Part shown: one piece after another, positions 1 to 8,497 of the stretch | Layout: each line of letters opens with the position of its first letter | Position numbering within the stretch: the stretch's first letter is position 1 | DNA from: Zygnema cylindricum | Taxonomy: Eukaryota > Streptophyta > Zygnematophyceae > Zygnematales > Zygnemataceae | DNA length: 44,273 nt | Assembly: GCA_037447655.1 (NCBI GenBank) | Contig: JBBHKE010001189.1 | Location: forward strand, 1 to 44,273 | Direction: 5' to 3' | The notes under the pieces: generated by a model | Database searches by the model: none | The model's input: the letters and a program-made list of their open reading frames with translations, nothing else | Told to the model about the DNA's origin: nothing | Translations under genes and position numbers: made by a program

Positions 1-386
1 CTACAGTACAATACTACTATTCCAAGTACAAACACCTCATTGGTTAGTGAGCAGTAGATACTCACTCAGTGTTTAAAGTTTGGGACTTAGAAATATTTTG
101 ACATTCTGTTTTGGGAATATGGAATCTAAGGGCAGTTTTTGGGAAACTTGTAGAGTCCAAATCTTATGGTTTACAAGACCAATTGTGTTGCAATTTTGGG
201 AATTGACAGCTTGTACATTGTTTTGTTTATGTGCCTTATTTGGTGTTATTTGGACTTGTGTGTCAAGTTGTGTAGTGGTGCAAAAGTGGCATTTTGGTGG
301 GATTCTTGTTAAGCTTCTGCTTTACCTATGTCTACTTCTACAAATACTGCTGCAGCTCCACCTACACCAGTTGTCATAGAACAATA
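1..386 (+). repeat. 5' LTR of element 1 (3' portion only)
   Basis: This matches 5,281-5,667 closely, for example in the shared GATACTCACTCAGTGT block and in AGGACTTA/GGGACTTA. The end is placed at 386 because all related LTR copies in the window lose homology right after GAACAACA. Here that terminus has mutated to CAATA. The last 59 nt (328-386) carry an ATG and open frame continuing toward gag. Confidence 0.88.
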
Positions 387-1350
387 GGTTATGGGCCTGT
401 CTCTAAGAATTCATATTTTTTAATGGACATAAATATGCTTACTAGGCAGATATGGTTGAGTCTTACTTTGACATTGCAAGTTTACTCGAAATTTTGGATG
501 GATCACTTGATGACGCTAATCCAACTTGGGCGAAAAAGAATTCGCAAGCTCGGAACGCTCTCAAGCTATGTTTTTCGGAGAACAAGGTTATGTCACGAAT
601 AAAGACGAAGAAGGCGATTAACATCTGGAAATCACTCAAAGTGTCTTATGAGAAGGCGAATGTTTAAGAGAAACTTCTGTTGGCAGGAAAAATATGGGAC
701 TACGATTTCTCGAGGGGAACCATGAGAGAGTATACTGATAACTTTTGACCTCTTATTGATTCTCATGCTTGTGGTGGTGGAGCTTTTCTTGAGTTTGAAC
801 AAGTTGCCCTCATCATTAGAGGTCATCCTAGTTGTATGAAAGATGCATCTGCTGAGTTGAAAAAACATGATAAAGCTAGTTGGACACTTCAGTTGGCTAT
901 AAATATTATTTTAGTGGAGGAGTCTTTGTCAAAGTTGCTTAATGGATAAAATCAAGTAGAGGCCTTTAACACAGATTTTGATAGAAAAAGTCAGTTTACC
1001 CGCAGAGAAATTCAATTAATCAGCAAAAGAATCAATTTAACCCGAATCAGGGTCAATTTAAACAGTTTAATCAAAGGCAGAATAGACAATCTTTTGCTAT
1101 TTGTTTTTATTATTCAGAGAGTGGTCATGGATATAGGTACTGTCCTTAACTTAAAAAGGCAAATGAGACAAATTTATACTGTCCAGGCTGGCGGCAAAGT
1201 CAGTTTAACCAAAACTTCTCTGTTAATCAATTACAATACAACTCTTTGTTTTCTTCATCTATAACTCACGAAGATGAGTCATTGAGCTTCACTGAACATG
1301 ACGACTCGGAGTTATTTGCTATGGAAGCAGCAATGGAAGGCTCAAAATAG
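328..1350 (+). pseudogene. gag: Element 1 gag (capsid-nucleocapsid), broken
   Basis: Gag would form the virus-like particle of the retrotransposon. The reading starts at an ATG at 328, inside the LTR, with an Ser/Thr/Ala/Pro-rich leader ending in VVIEQ, then passes the LTR end into the VMG-L-RI region. A TAG crosses the LTR junction and a frameshift follows near 420. The capsid-like stretch reads on at 452-667 (motifs LLEILDGSLDD, IWKSLK) and continues past stops near 665 and 746. A CCHC zinc knuckle lies at 1,102-1,143 (C-X2-Y-X4-H-X4-C), with the second Cys changed to Tyr. A Gln/Asn-rich segment precedes the knuckle. Clearly a pseudogene. Confidence 0.85.
387..397 (+). other. Primer-binding site, complementary to the initiator tRNA-Met anticodon region
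   Basis: GGTTATGGGCC follows the LTR end directly. It is the reverse complement of GGCCCATAACC, the anticodon stem-loop of eukaryotic initiator tRNA-Met. Drosophila copia uses a cleaved half-tRNA at this same site. The usual plant copia site, TGGTATCAGAGC, is not present nearby. Element 2 carries the identical 11 nt on the other strand. The same bases also encode Val-Met-Gly of gag, so conservation could come from either constraint. Confidence 0.7.
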
Positions 1351-1848
1351 GTCGGATGGATCATGGACACAGGAGCATCGGCTCACATGTGCTGGAACAA
1401 AGCACTTTTTACGAACCTTAAATCGACACCTGCGAATAATATTTACTATGCATGTGGAATGAGTGTCCAGACTTCTGCTCAGGGTGATGTTTCTTTGTTG
1501 GTGGACCTAAGTGGGAAATTAGTGGAAATAACAGTTCACAATGTTTTGTATGATCCAGAATTGATAAATAATTTGTTTTCTACTTCTTTAGTTGAGATCA
1601 AAGGCTTTCAAGTTACTCTCAAAAGGGGTAGGCATGTTGTTAGCAAGCTAGGAAAAGTAACAGTCACAAGAACTAGAGATGAAAGCAAAATGTATCGCAT
1701 GGATATAATTTTTTTTAAGAAAAATAATATTCTTTACTCAAGTGCAATATCCCAGAATGAATTATGGCATAAGAGGTTAGGCCATGTTAATTACGATAGC
1801 TTAAGGAAAATGTTTAATGTGGAAAATTATTGGGTGTTTCTCTTATAG
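1351..1848 (+). pseudogene. pol: Element 1 protease and GAG-pre-integrase region
   Basis: The segment from 1,363 opens with MDTGASAHMC, the retroviral-type aspartic protease active site (D-T-G-A) in the copia context. It cleaves the Gag-Pol polyprotein. About 130 residues on, LWHKRLGHVNYDSLRKM (around 1,762-1,812) gives the two His of the integrase HHCC zinc finger. The two Cys follow as CDGC after a stop at about 1,846, so the chain is cut between the His and Cys pairs. The 161 codons are free of stops, which is unusually good for this element. Confidence 0.9.
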
Positions 1849-2782
1849 ATCAACCAGTAAAAATTTGTGATGGCTGCTCTTTACGAAAGATTCATAAACT
1901 GCCTTATCCATAAGAGTCGGGTCACAACTCAACCAAAGTCTTGCAGCTCATTCACTCTAATGTTTTGGGACCGGCTCAGGTGCACTCTGCTGGGGGGGGG
2001 GTCGGTTCATGGTCACATTTACTAACGACTTCTCCAGATTTACTAAAGTATATTTCATGAAAGAGAAAAGTGAGGTCTTTGGACACTTGAAACACTATAA
2101 AGCTAGGGTGGAGAAACTACACGGTGTTCCAATTCTAGAACTCAGATCAGACAATGGAGGCGAGTATATGTCAAATGAGTTTGAAAAGTTTCTTTTGGAT
2201 GAGGGTACAAGTCGCCAACTTACTATCCCTTACACACCTCAAAAGAATGGTCTTTTAGAAAGATTCAATAGAATTATTACAGAATGTGCTAGATCTATGC
2301 TTGCTAATAAGAAAGTAGATATAAAATTTTGGGCTGAGGCACTCAATCGTGCGGTTTATAATAAAAATAGAATAGGGTCCAGGTCGGTCAGCTCTACACC
2401 TTTTGAACTATCGACAGGTAGGAAACCAAAAGTCATTCATTTCAAAGTCTTTGGCAGTAAATGTTTCATTCTAAATACGTGTTTGAACACTTGGAAAATA
2501 AAACCAAAAGGTTTACCGGGTATTCTACTATGATATAATGACAACTCAAAGGGTTATAGAGTGTATATTTTAGAAAAGAAAAAGATAGTTGTGTCAAGAA
2601 ATATCATTATAAAAGATGACGAAGAATCAACAGATCTTTTTACTATGACAGAAAAAGAGTCAGAGGAAAAGTCACAGGAATATGATATTTTTGATACCAA
2701 TAAACTGATTTATTTTCAAGTTGTTAAGCAACCCACTTTAGACCTAGTTTTTTCGGATACACAGGGTCCTCTTTACCATTAG
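1849..2782 (+). pseudogene. pol: Element 1 integrase core and C-terminal region, inactive
   Basis: Integrase inserts the cDNA into the genome. Its catalytic D, D-35-E can be located. The first Asp is Asn here (IHSN, codon 1,959-1,961). The second Asp is in RSDNGGEY (2,150-2,152) and the Glu in LLERFNR (2,258-2,260), with exactly 35 residues between them. A run of ten G at 1,992-2,001 breaks the frame between the first Asp and the FTNDFSRF block. Open reading runs 2,009-2,533. The copia-specific GRKPKVIHFKVFGSKCF motif follows the core, then a stop near 2,531 and an acidic tail to 2,782. Confidence 0.9.
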
Positions 2783-3003
2783 TTGGAACATAATAAATGG
2801 CTCTAGGAGCAAACATAACAAGTCACAAGACAGAGAAGGAACGCAAGACATCTATCGTTCTCACCTCAGAATTTCCGCGGAGAAGGAGATTTAGCAGTCG
2901 CCTGCAATCAAGTTCACACTTTGCATTTTCTATAGCCTTGGAGGAACTCCTGACCATTCGGGAGCCCTTCTCATCGCTGGAAAGAACTCATTAGATCGAG
3001 GCG
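2783..3003 (+). pseudogene. Element 1 integrase-RT linker, decayed
   Basis: Copia polyproteins have a poorly conserved linker between integrase and RT. This stretch occupies that position and shows only broken reading frames. Its end, EAANDKIISIMEAQ, is the conserved lead-in to RT and is also present in elements 6 and 7. Confidence 0.6.
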
Positions 3004-3876
3004 GCAAATGATAAAATTATATCTATTATGGAGGCCCAAATATAGGAGTTGTTGGATCCTCCTCCGAACAGAAAAACCATCGGCAGCAAATGGGTATTCA
3101 AGGTTAAGTTGAACCCAGATGGCACCATTGAAAGATACAAGGCTAGACTTTTGGTGAAAGGATATAATCAGAAAGATGGAACTGACTTTGAGGAGACCTT
3201 CTCCTCAGTTGTAAAGTTTCCAACTGTAAAAATTCTGTTAAGTCTCGCTGCAATTGAAAATATTGAAGTTCATCAAATGGATGACAAAATGGCTTTCTTG
3301 CATTGTGAGCTTAAAGAAACTATCTATATGCAGTAACTTGAAATGTATGTAGAGAAAGGGAAGGAGAAACTAGTATGCAAACTGATGAAATCATTGTATC
3401 GGTTGAAACATGCCCGTAGACAATGGAACCTAAATTTGGATGAATTCCTAACTGGACTAGGCTTTAAACAAATTAGTTCAGATCATTCTGTTTATGTTAT
3501 GCAGGGAGAAGATGGAATAATCTTTATTGCTGTATATGTAGATGATCTAATGCTTATCAGCAAATCTATGAATAAAATCAATCGGATTAAAGAAGCCTTA
3601 AAATCCAGGTTTGAGATCAAAGACTTCGGTGAGGTCAAGTATATCTTAGGGATACAAGTAGAGAGAGATAGAAATAAGAGACATATAATGTTAACTCAGA
3701 AAGAGGCTACAAGTTCTATCTTGGAAATTATGAAATGAAAGAATCTATAGGATGTGTAACTCCCATGGAATACAAGCAGAAATTAGAGGGAAGTGCCTGT
3801 GACTCATGCATTTTGGTTAGTGAGAGTCTAGAGTCAGGGGAGGAAGAGTTTATGGCTTCAAAACCATACAGGCAAG
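3004..3876 (+). pseudogene. pol: Element 1 reverse transcriptase, interrupted
   Basis: Ty1/copia-type RT copies the genomic RNA into cDNA. Visible in order: RKTIGSKWVFKVK, ERYKARLLVKGY, the first catalytic Asp region (HQMDDKMAFLHCEL), KSLYRLKHARRQWN, and the intact YVDD catalytic box at 3,535-3,546. These are followed by SRFEIKDFGEVKYILGIQ. There is a stop at 3,334-3,336 and another at about 3,736, after which the reading continues in shifted frames up to KPYRQ. The gene is then interrupted by a MITE at 3,877. RNase H continues after it. Confidence 0.92.
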
Positions 3877-4078
3877 TACACCGTGAATCGTTATTAGACT
3901 AAGGAAATTATTAGTGTCAAAAATTAATTAGTGTCATTGATGTTAATTTAGTGCGGGACACGTGGCAGATTATGGTCCACGTCCTTAAATAGTATAATAT
4001 ATTCTATTTAAGGTGTCAATGTCAAAATTTTGGGGCGCCGATATTTAGTACACAAGTTTAATAACGATTCAAGGTGTA
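3877..4078. mobile_element. 198-bp MITE with TA target-site duplication inside element 1 pol
   Basis: The element occupies 3,879-4,076 and is flanked by TA at 3,877-3,878 and at 4,077-4,078. Its terminal inverted repeats are CACCGTGAATCGTTATTA and CACCTTGAATCGTTATTA (one mismatch), and the similarity extends a few bases further in. Removing the element plus one TA restores the codons for KPYRQVVGSL of copia RT, so the empty site can be read directly. A short internal dyad around CACGTGG/CCACGTCC lies near 3,956-3,983. It has no coding capacity. The TA duplication fits a Tc1/mariner-mobilised MITE, but the TIRs are not the classical Stowaway CTCCCTCC. Confidence 0.88.
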
Positions 4079-4737
4079 GTTGGTAGCCTCATTTATTTTA
4101 TAAACTGTACGAGCCCGATATTGAACGTGTTGTTGGTGCTTTAAGTAGATGTCTGCAGAATCCAAAAAAGGCAGATTGGGAAGCTACAAAAAGAGTTCTA
4201 AGATACCTGGTAGGAACTCGGAATCTCAAACTTGTCATTGGAGGAGGAGAAATCAAGCTGCACACTTAAAGCGATGCTAGCTATGGCAACATGCCTAGCA
4301 GAAAATCAACAACCAGATTTGTTTTACCGATTAGCAATCGAACCTATTGCTGGAGCAGCAAGCTTCAGAAGGTCACGGCCCAGTGAACTATGGAGTCAAA
4401 ATATATGGCACCAAGTTCTGCCCTCAACGAACTCCTATGGGTAAAAGCACTTTTACAGGAATTATGACACATGCAAACTGGTCCTCAAGTCACCTGGTGT
4501 GACAACCAGGCAGACATTGCAATCGCTTCCAATCCCAGCCACTACTTTAAGAATAAGCACATGGATGACACACTGCAATTTGTCCGTGAAATGGTGCTTG
4601 CTAGAGTAATAAAATTGTGTTATTTGCCGGATGAAAATATGGTTGCAGATATGCTAACTAAAGCTTTTCTTGCACCTAAATTAGTGTTCTGCGGAAATGC
4701 TATTGGGTTGAGTGAATTACTGAGTCTAAAGCTTTAG
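4079..4737 (+). pseudogene. pol: Element 1 RNase H domain, decayed
   Basis: RNase H removes RNA from the RNA:DNA hybrid during reverse transcription. Reading resumes at the MITE border with VGSL-YF-NCT-PDIERVVGALSRCLQNP. It then gives KRVLRYL-GTRNLKL, SDASYGNMPSRKSTT, the WCDNQADIAIASNPSHYFKNKHMD block (4,495-4,566), and the C-terminal LPDENMVADMLTKAFLAPKL. Several frameshifts and stops separate these blocks. The stop at 4,735 lies next to the polypurine tract, as expected for the end of copia pol. Confidence 0.9.
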
Positions 4738-4742
4738 GGGAG
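4728..4742 (+). other. Polypurine tract of element 1
   Basis: AAAGCTTTAGGGGAG directly precedes the TGTTG start of the 3' LTR. Element 7 has the matching AAACTTTAGGGGAG before its LTR on the other strand. The tract primes plus-strand DNA synthesis. Confidence 0.8.
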
Positions 4743-5667
4743 TGTTGGTTTGAAAGCTTAGTCCACATTAGATTGAGTTGTGAAGGGAGATCTTATAACT
4801 TATAATATTTTTAGTTCTTGGTGTGTGTCATACCTACCTCTAATAGTGTGACAATGAACAAGTAACTTTAGAGTATATCGTACGGTCACACAAACACGCG
4901 TCAACATTTTAGACAACGTAGGAAGTGCGAAGTGGTCCTAGGCACATGTCACTTTCCGAACGAGTGAATTTGGCGGATCGGACGGACAAGATGTGAACCA
5001 GACATTGTGGAACAAAATTGTAAGAGACAAATACCGGACGTCAATTTCAACCAAACTAACGCCTGAGATAAAGTGGGGACCACGGGTGACGCGGTGCTTA
5101 GTAAACACCCCAGATATTCGTAAAAGATTAACCACAGCCGGCTGGACTTATTTCGCTCTTGCTGACTAAGCAACAACATTATGTGTAAGGCACCAAATTG
5201 TGAATACTTGAAATAACAGATTTTTGTAGTGTACCGCATTACGTAATAGTGTTTACTATACGTTTAGGTACTCTGTCGTACTACAGTACAGTACTGCTAT
5301 TCCAGATACAAAAACCTGATTGGTTAGTGAGCAGTAGATACTCACTCAGTGTATAAAGTTTAGGACTTACAAATAATTTGACATCATATTTTTGGAATAT
5401 GGAATTCTAAAGGTAGTTTTTTGAAAACTAGTAGAGTCCATATTTTATAGTTTACTGGACCAATTGTGCTACAATTTTGCGAATTGATAGCTTATATGTT
5501 GATTTGTTTATGTACTTTATTTGGTGTCATTTGGACTTGTGTGTCAAATTGTGTAGTGGTGCAAAAGTGGCATTTTGGTGGGATTATTGTTAAGCTTCTG
5601 CTTTAGCTATGTCTATTTCTACAAGTACTGCAACAGCTCCACTTGCACAAGTTGTCATAGAACAACA
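4743..5667 (+). repeat. 3' LTR of element 1, 925 bp
   Basis: The LTR runs from TGTTGG after the polypurine tract to CAACA, giving 5-bp terminal inverted repeats TGTTG/CAACA. Its last 387 bp pair with 1-386. An ATG at 5,609 begins 59 nt of open frame at the 3' end, identical in length to the 5' copy. The core contains the short dyad and TATA-like block listed separately. The two LTR copies differ noticeably, so the insertion is not recent. Confidence 0.88.
5336..5370 (+). promoter_or_regulatory. Putative LTR core promoter: ATACTCACT dyad and TATAAA
   Basis: ATACTCACTCAGTGTATAAA is followed by AGGACTTA. The TATAAA is at 5,352-5,357. The ATACTCAC...AGGACTTA module recurs in the LTRs at about 55-90, in minus orientation at about 6,330-6,360 and 8,790-8,830, and more loosely near 41,540-41,650. 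Conservation between diverged LTRs suggests a promoter or initiator. The transcription start is inferred, not seen. Confidence 0.45.
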
Positions 5668-5671
5668 ATAA

Positions 5672-6095
5672 AAATGCAAAATTTGTTACCATACTTAGCC
5701 ATCATTCCGCCATTGTACTTGTAATTTGAAATTTTTCCATCCAAGAAAAGTTATTGGTGGTCACAAGGTTTTTGATAATCATTTTTAAGAGATTTCCAGA
5801 TGTCAATCACCTTCTTCATTTTGATCCGAGACATAGCCAAGTCCTCAGATAAACATAATTTTAAATTAGACCAAGCTTGTGTGTTTTTTTTAGAACAAAA
5901 TAGATCTAATTCATCCAGGGTACCATTCAAAATATCCAAAAGATTAACATTCTCGATGTGAGTCTCTACCCTATCCGCCCAGTAAATATATTTTTCCCCC
6001 TAGAAGATAGGAATTCTCAATAACTGGCCCATAACCTGTTGTTCTACAACCATCGGTGCATGTGGAGGAGTAGCAGTAGTAGTTGAAGTAGACAT
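5672..6095 (-). pseudogene. gag: Element 2 gag 5' fragment (minus strand)
   Basis: This is the amino-terminal part of a copia Gag, homologous to element 1 gag. It starts at an ATG whose first base is 6,095, inside the LTR, with an Ser/Thr-rich leader ending in VVEQQVMG. It continues LRIPIF, a TAG where the related element 5 has Asn-Gly, then IYWADRVETHIENV. The stretch 5,751-5,939 reads open with LDILNGTLDE and IWKSLKNDYQ. Weaker similarity continues to about 5,672, where element 1's LTR begins. The rest of this gene probably lies left of the window, displaced by element 1. Confidence 0.85.
6026..6036 (-). other. Primer-binding site of element 2
   Basis: The plus strand reads GGCCCATAACC directly against the LTR terminus at 6,037, so on the element's own strand it is GGTTATGGGCC. 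It is identical to the site of element 1 and complementary to the initiator tRNA-Met anticodon arm. Confidence 0.68.
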
Positions 6096-7001
6096 GATAC
6101 ATTCTCAAAAGCTAACAAAAATTCTTCCAAGCAGCTAATTTCAAATGCTCACCAAATCTGAAAAAAATAATAAAAATACACAAAACTCTATCACAAAATA
6201 GAATACCACAAATAGTGACAACTCCTGAAGTTTGAGCTTAATTGACCTAACTAAAATGAAGATATAATACTCAAAAGTTTCCCAAAAACTGTTTGTAATT
6301 TTATTATCAGGATGTCTAGATACAAGATATATTCTAAGTCCTAAGTCTTATACTCATAGTGATTATCACTAACTAATTTTTCCAATTACATAGTACTACT
6401 TGAAACAGTAATAGTGTACCTCTAACACAATTGTACCTAACAGGAACGTCCAAAAACCTAATAATACCAAAAACTAAATATGTTTGGTAACACTAATAAT
6501 CAATTAGCTCTCGTACAACCAACATTGCTCAAATATCTTCAAATAGTGACCGTTTAAAAATTCGTCATTTGTTGAATCAATAATGCCCGGATGCGTCCAC
6601 CCGTTTGTCGCAAAGCACCTGCCAGTCTAGTCACTTGTGGTCCCCTTCTGAATTTTGTACGTTGACGTTATTCCTATTAACCATAGCTGTGTCGTCCCGT
6701 ACATGACCATTTCCTGAAAAACCGCTCTTCTCCTAACCTGTTAGATCATTTGATTTCGTCCGTTCGGCATGTGACACGTGGAACAGCTCGTCCATGTATT
6801 TTTTCTGAATATATGCATTCACTAAGTGATGACGCGTGTTCTTTTACTGTATTTTACACTCCCTTATTCTTTCGCTACTGTTACACTATTAGAGGTACGT
6901 ATTAAAGGTTTTTGGCCAAAATATTTTCGAAGTCCTAAGTTTCCTCTCACTATTGTGCTTAATGAGGCTAATAGCTTTCCAAAATCAATAACTCCAAAAC
7001 A
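6037..7001 (-). repeat. LTR of element 2 (minus strand), about 965 bp
   Basis: On its own strand the LTR ends in CAACA at 6,037. It begins near 7,001 with TGTTTTGGAG, aligning with TGTTGGTTTG of element 1; GGAAAGCT and ACCTCTAATAGTGT are also shared. A perfect CACGTG lies at 6,775-6,780 in the context GACACGTGG. The outer end is less certain because the adjoining satellite also has a CATGTT motif there. It is the 5' LTR of element 2, since gag follows it. Confidence 0.8.
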
Positions 7002-7345
7002 TGTTAGTAACCCAACTTTGTGATTGCACGTACAACAATATTGGTAAAAAACACTTTATATTGTTAATGCTTACAAAAATTGTTCAAATAAAATCTCAAC
7101 CATGTTTATAACTCAAATTTTTGTTTGCTCTAACAATAATTTCTTGTAACGAACAACGTTTATTATGACGCTAAAAAAAACACTAAAGAAAAACCCTCTA
7201 CTATATTTGCAACACAAATTTGTGTTAGGGTAACCAACAAAAATATTAACGAACAAAGTTCATTGGGAACGCACACAAAATGAGCTAAAAATAACCCCAA
7301 ACCATGTTTCTATAACAAATTTCAGTTTGCTCTAAAATTTAGGTT
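7002..7345 (-). repeat. Outlying decayed island of the 202-bp satellite
   Basis: About 340 bp align with the satellite of the main array, in the same orientation as its left arm. Matching blocks include AACAATATTGGTAAAAAACAC, AACCATGTTTATAACTCAAA, GTAACGAACAACGTTTATT and AACCCCAAACCATGTTTCTA. The alternation B (partial), A, B, A (partial) can be followed with near-101-bp spacing. Divergence is much higher than inside the array. The left edge touches the element 2 LTR and the right edge touches element 3 pol. Confidence 0.85.
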
Positions 7346-8497
7346 ATCAGTGTGAATGTTTGGGGGTTAATTTGAAAAATGGTAGATAGGTTGTTAATAA
7401 GAATGGCAAAGTCACAGTTACAAGTACTAGAGATAATAGCAAGATGTACCGAATGGATATGGCTAATACCAAAGAGATTGATGTTTTGTACTTTGGTGTT
7501 TTACATTCAGATGAGTTGTAGCATAAAAGATTAGGCCATGTAAACTGATAGTTCGAGAAATATGGTACATGTTGGCAAAATAGATGGTGTGTTTGTAACG
7601 GATTAGCCGTTGAAAACGTGCGATGGCTGTGTATTAGGGAAAATACACAGAATGCCATTCCTCGAGGAGTCTGAACATCGATCAACTAAACTTTTACAAC
7701 AAATTCATTCTGATATTTTTTGACCTGCCAAGGTACCATTTGTAATGGGGATAAAATATATGGTCACTTTCACAGATGATTCTTCTAGGTTTAGAAAGTA
7801 TACTTCATGAAGTACAAGAGTAGAGTGTTCGGTCACTTCAAGCACTATAAAGCTAGAGTGGCAAAACTACATAATCTACCAATTTTGGAACTTAGATCGA
7901 ACAACAAGAGGAATATACATCTAAGGAATTTGAGAATTCTTTACTCCAGGAATGTATAAGTCATCAGTTGAATGTTTTTTATTCTCCGGAACAAAATAGA
8001 GTATTAGAGTGATTAAATAATACACACACAGCGAGCTCTAGGTGAATGCTTGCAGATAACGATGTGGATATGAAATTCTGGGATGAGGCTCTCATTTGAG
8101 CACTCTATATTAAGAATAGAATAGGGTCAAGGTCAGTATAAACTATTCCTTATAAAGTTTGGATTGGCAAGAAACATGATGTTAGTTATTTTAAGTTTTT
8201 GGAAGTATATGCTTCGTTTTAGATACATCAAAAGATAGGTGGAAAAAAGATCAAAAAAGGTTACCGAGAATTTTGCTTGGATATGATGATCACTCTAAAC
8301 GGTAAAGTTTTTTTGTTCTTGAAAAAAAAAGATAATAGTGGCTCAAAATATCATTGTAAAAGATGAACTTGATTCGATAGATTTATTCACACTGAAAGGT
8401 GTACAAAAAGAACAAAAGGTACAAGAGTATATCACTCTGGACTGCAATCAGCCTATTATAACACAAGTGCAGAGTCCTCAAGTTGCTGAGCGGTCTT
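7346..8497 (+). pseudogene. pol: Element 3: copia protease-end and integrase fragment
   Basis: This plus-strand fragment parallels element 1 from about 1,600 to 2,720. It has the KVTVT-TRD-SKMYRMD block, then the pre-integrase LGHVN block, CDGC, and QIHSDIF with the first catalytic Asp. Next come YMVTFTDDSSRF, LELRS-NN (second Asp changed to Asn), a shifted integrase tail, and finally LFTLKGVQKEQKVQEYI, matching the tail of element 1 integrase. Stops and frameshifts are dense, so it is older than element 1. It has no gag, RT or LTR of its own. It begins at the satellite island and is cut at 8,497 by a minus-strand LTR. Confidence 0.85.

Larger units (their letters stand above)
1..5667 (+). 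mobile_element. Element 1: near-complete Ty1/copia LTR retrotransposon, decayed
   Basis: The order LTR, gag, protease, integrase, RT, RNase H, LTR is the Ty1/copia order. Positions 1-386 and 5,281-5,667 align along their length, which identifies the two LTRs; the start of the 5' LTR lies outside the window. The internal region is recognisable from end to end but carries many stops and frameshifts, so it cannot act autonomously. The 3' LTR ends in CAACA at 5,667, directly before minus-strand gag sequence of another element, so element 1 is a nested insertion. The 5' target-site duplication is outside the window and cannot be checked. Confidence 0.93.
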
